A DNA stretch of 6,496 bases, from contig JAEWDG010000291.1 of the NCBI GenBank assembly GCA_023390215.1, forward strand, positions 1 to 6,496, written 5' to 3'. The translations under genes were made by a program, and so were the position numbers. This document shows, piece after piece, positions 5,404 to 6,496 of this stretch (position 1 is the stretch's first letter; every line of letters starts with the position of its first letter). Source of the DNA: Bacteroidota bacterium. GTDB taxonomy: Bacteria; Bacteroidota; Bacteroidia; Chitinophagales; Chitinophagaceae. Below the pieces are notes generated by a model, which saw nothing but the letters and a program-made list of their open reading frames with translations, made no database searches and was not told the origin of the DNA.

Positions 5404-6452
5404 GGGATTCTGCTTTCTATTTCCCGCATGGTAGCAAACATCTTATTTACCCTGCGCATATGCTCCTTACCTTCTCTGTACGTCCAGGGTTGGATTTTTT
5501 TATTAATCCTGTTATACTTTGAAATCTCGTAAAGTGCTTTCCAATGTTTTAGAATTTCCCTGTAGGCGCCGGTAAGCGTGTAACCCGTGTCGTAGAAATG
5601 ATTGGGCTCGGCTCCACAGCCATTATATTCAAGAATATAAAAATTCTTACCCTGTTTTAGTTCTTCTATGCTGTTGCACATGATGTCGTATCGGCCATAG
5701 AAAAAATCATCTACTTCTGTGCTAATTTTATCAAAGACGGCAACCAACTTATCGTCAATATGCGCTTTAAGATCGAAGAATTGTGCACCCCGGTTATGGT
5801 TAGCCGCGTAACTGAGTTGAAATCGCGCCCCTTCAGGTACAATGTCGTTCCATATCCTGATGTATTTCGGAAACAACTCCGGGGTCCGTTTGAAAGCTTT
5901 GGGATGCGCCGCGATAAGTTCACCCAAAGTTCGTCTACCATCACCCGTTACGTGCAGGGGAACCTTATGAAGGAAACCTGTTACTGCACCTTTTTCAGCA
6001 TCCGGATACCGGATATGAAATACGCTGACTTCCATGGGATAGGTGACCATCTTCTGAACCATATACCTGAACGGCATCACCCGGTGATAGTTCAGTAATT
6101 CAGCAACCGTATCGATTTTGCGAAAAAGAATTCCCTGGCCACCATTGTCGGGTTTTACAATTAAAGGATATTCAATTTCAGAGGCGGCGATGCGGGTCAG
6201 CAATTCGTTTTCTGAAGAACCCGGTTCGATAAAAATGGTTTCAGGATACAGATGTTTTGGCAGCAGATCATACATTTCCTGTTTAGGCTCTCCCTCCATT
6301 CCACCGAAAGTGATCTTTGGATTGCTGGGCGTAAAAAACCATACTGCCCCCGACCTAAGCATATATCCCAGCCAAAAAGGCACGATCGGGGCATACAACA
6401 ATTTAAATGGCCATGCTTCCCAGTTCCTGATTTTTGAAATTAAGCTTCTCAC
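5400..6452 (-). CDS. ATP-grasp domain ligase with hydrophobic N-terminal segment, function unknown
   Basis: A 350-residue protein with a full ATP-grasp core: the nucleotide-binding LIVKPDNGGQGI (97-108, K100), HVTGDGRRTLGELI (167-180), ANHNRGAQFFDLKAHID (217-233), FYGRYDIM (251-258, D256) and ILEYNGCGAEPNH (273-285), where E275 and N277 are the expected metal ligands. The GDG and N-x-G-A motifs resemble cyanophycin synthetase and bifunctional glutathione synthetase more than classical Ddl. ATP-grasp ligases join a carboxylate to an amine, thiol or carboxylate through an acyl phosphate. Residues 11-45 (WEAWPFKLLYAPIVPFWLGY and following) are rich in aromatic and hydrophobic residues and may attach to the membrane; I recall similar N-termini in unassigned Bacteroidetes proteins. 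The start is GTG at 6452, since an in-frame stop lies upstream and the next Met (residue 31) would cut the conserved segment. It may be unrelated to the convergent operon. Confidence 0.82.
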   Translation of the reverse strand: MRSLISKIRNWEAWPFKLLYAPIVPFWLGYMLRSGAVWFFTPSNPKITFGGMEGEPKQEMYDLLPKHLYPETIFIEPGSSENELLTRIAASEIEYPLIVKPDNGGQGILFRKIDTVAELLNYHRVMPFRYMVQKMVTYPMEVSVFHIRYPDAEKGAVTGFLHKVPLHVTGDGRRTLGELIAAHPKAFKRTPELFPKYIRIWNDIVPEGARFQLSYAANHNRGAQFFDLKAHIDDKLVAVFDKISTEVDDFFYGRYDIMCNSIEELKQGKNFYILEYNGCGAEPNHFYDTGYTLTGAYREILKHWKALYEISKYNRINKKIQPWTYREGKEHMRRVNKMFATMREIESRIP

Positions 6453-6465
6453 GTTCGAATGGCCG

Positions 6466-6473
6466 CAAAATTA
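6466..6473 (-). promoter_or_regulatory. Bacteroidetes-type -7 element TAATTTTG before the ATP-grasp gene
   Basis: On the minus strand TAATTTTG is a perfect match to the TAnnTTTG -7 box read by the Bacteroidetes primary sigma factor. It sits 13 bases before the GTG start, implying a very short leader. The -33 TTTG would fall at the window edge, about 21 bases further upstream, so it cannot be checked. The rest of the 44-bp end region (6453-6496) shows nothing else. Confidence 0.42.
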
Positions 6474-6496
6474 AGGCGCGAAGAGAGATGTATTCA

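Noticed and set aside
6118..6474. 118-residue plus-strand open frame opposite the ATP-grasp gene
   Set aside because: Antisense to conserved ATP-grasp motifs and with no domain signal or promoter.

Overview
The window looks like a chromosomal stretch from a Bacteroidetes (Bacteroidota) bacterium, perhaps near Chitinophagaceae. The evidence is moderate GC, tight packing with almost no intergenic DNA, scarce Shine-Dalgarno sites, one good TAnnTTTG-type -7 element, and protein sequences that read like Bacteroidetes families. The family-level placement is an impression from memory, not a search result.

Layout. (1) Positions 1-305 hold the 3' end of a 4Fe-4S ferredoxin-type (Fe-S)-binding protein on the + strand. 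(2) Two minus-strand genes follow: a LysE-type transporter (302-997) and, just upstream of it, a secreted YceI-family lipid-binding protein (1020-1559). (3) A 75-bp divergent region (1560-1634) contains the palindrome CAATATATTG. (4) Four plus-strand genes overlap end to end (1635-5403): a UbiA-family membrane prenyltransferase, a type III polyketide synthase with an intact Cys-His-Asn triad, a class I SAM methyltransferase, and a FAD-dependent oxidoreductase of the geranylgeranyl-reductase/aromatic-hydroxylase type. (5) A minus-strand ATP-grasp ligase with a hydrophobic N-terminus (5400-6452) converges on the operon. Its promoter lies in the last 44 bases.

The centre of interest is the four-gene operon. 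Type III PKS + methyltransferase + flavoprotein matches the logic of the Streptomyces griseus SrsABC phenolic-lipid pathway (alkylresorcinol, then methyl ether, then quinone). Here a membrane prenyltransferase is added as the first gene, so the predicted product is a prenylated, methylated phenolic or quinone lipid (a meroterpenoid). The divergent YceI protein belongs to a family that binds polyisoprenoids and could carry or shield such a product in the periplasm. I know of no characterised Bacteroidetes pathway with this gene set. The assignment is inferred from families and gene order.

Both convergent gene pairs end by sharing one TTAA, in which the two stop codons overlap. No RNA genes, mobile elements, CRISPR arrays or rho-independent terminators were seen.
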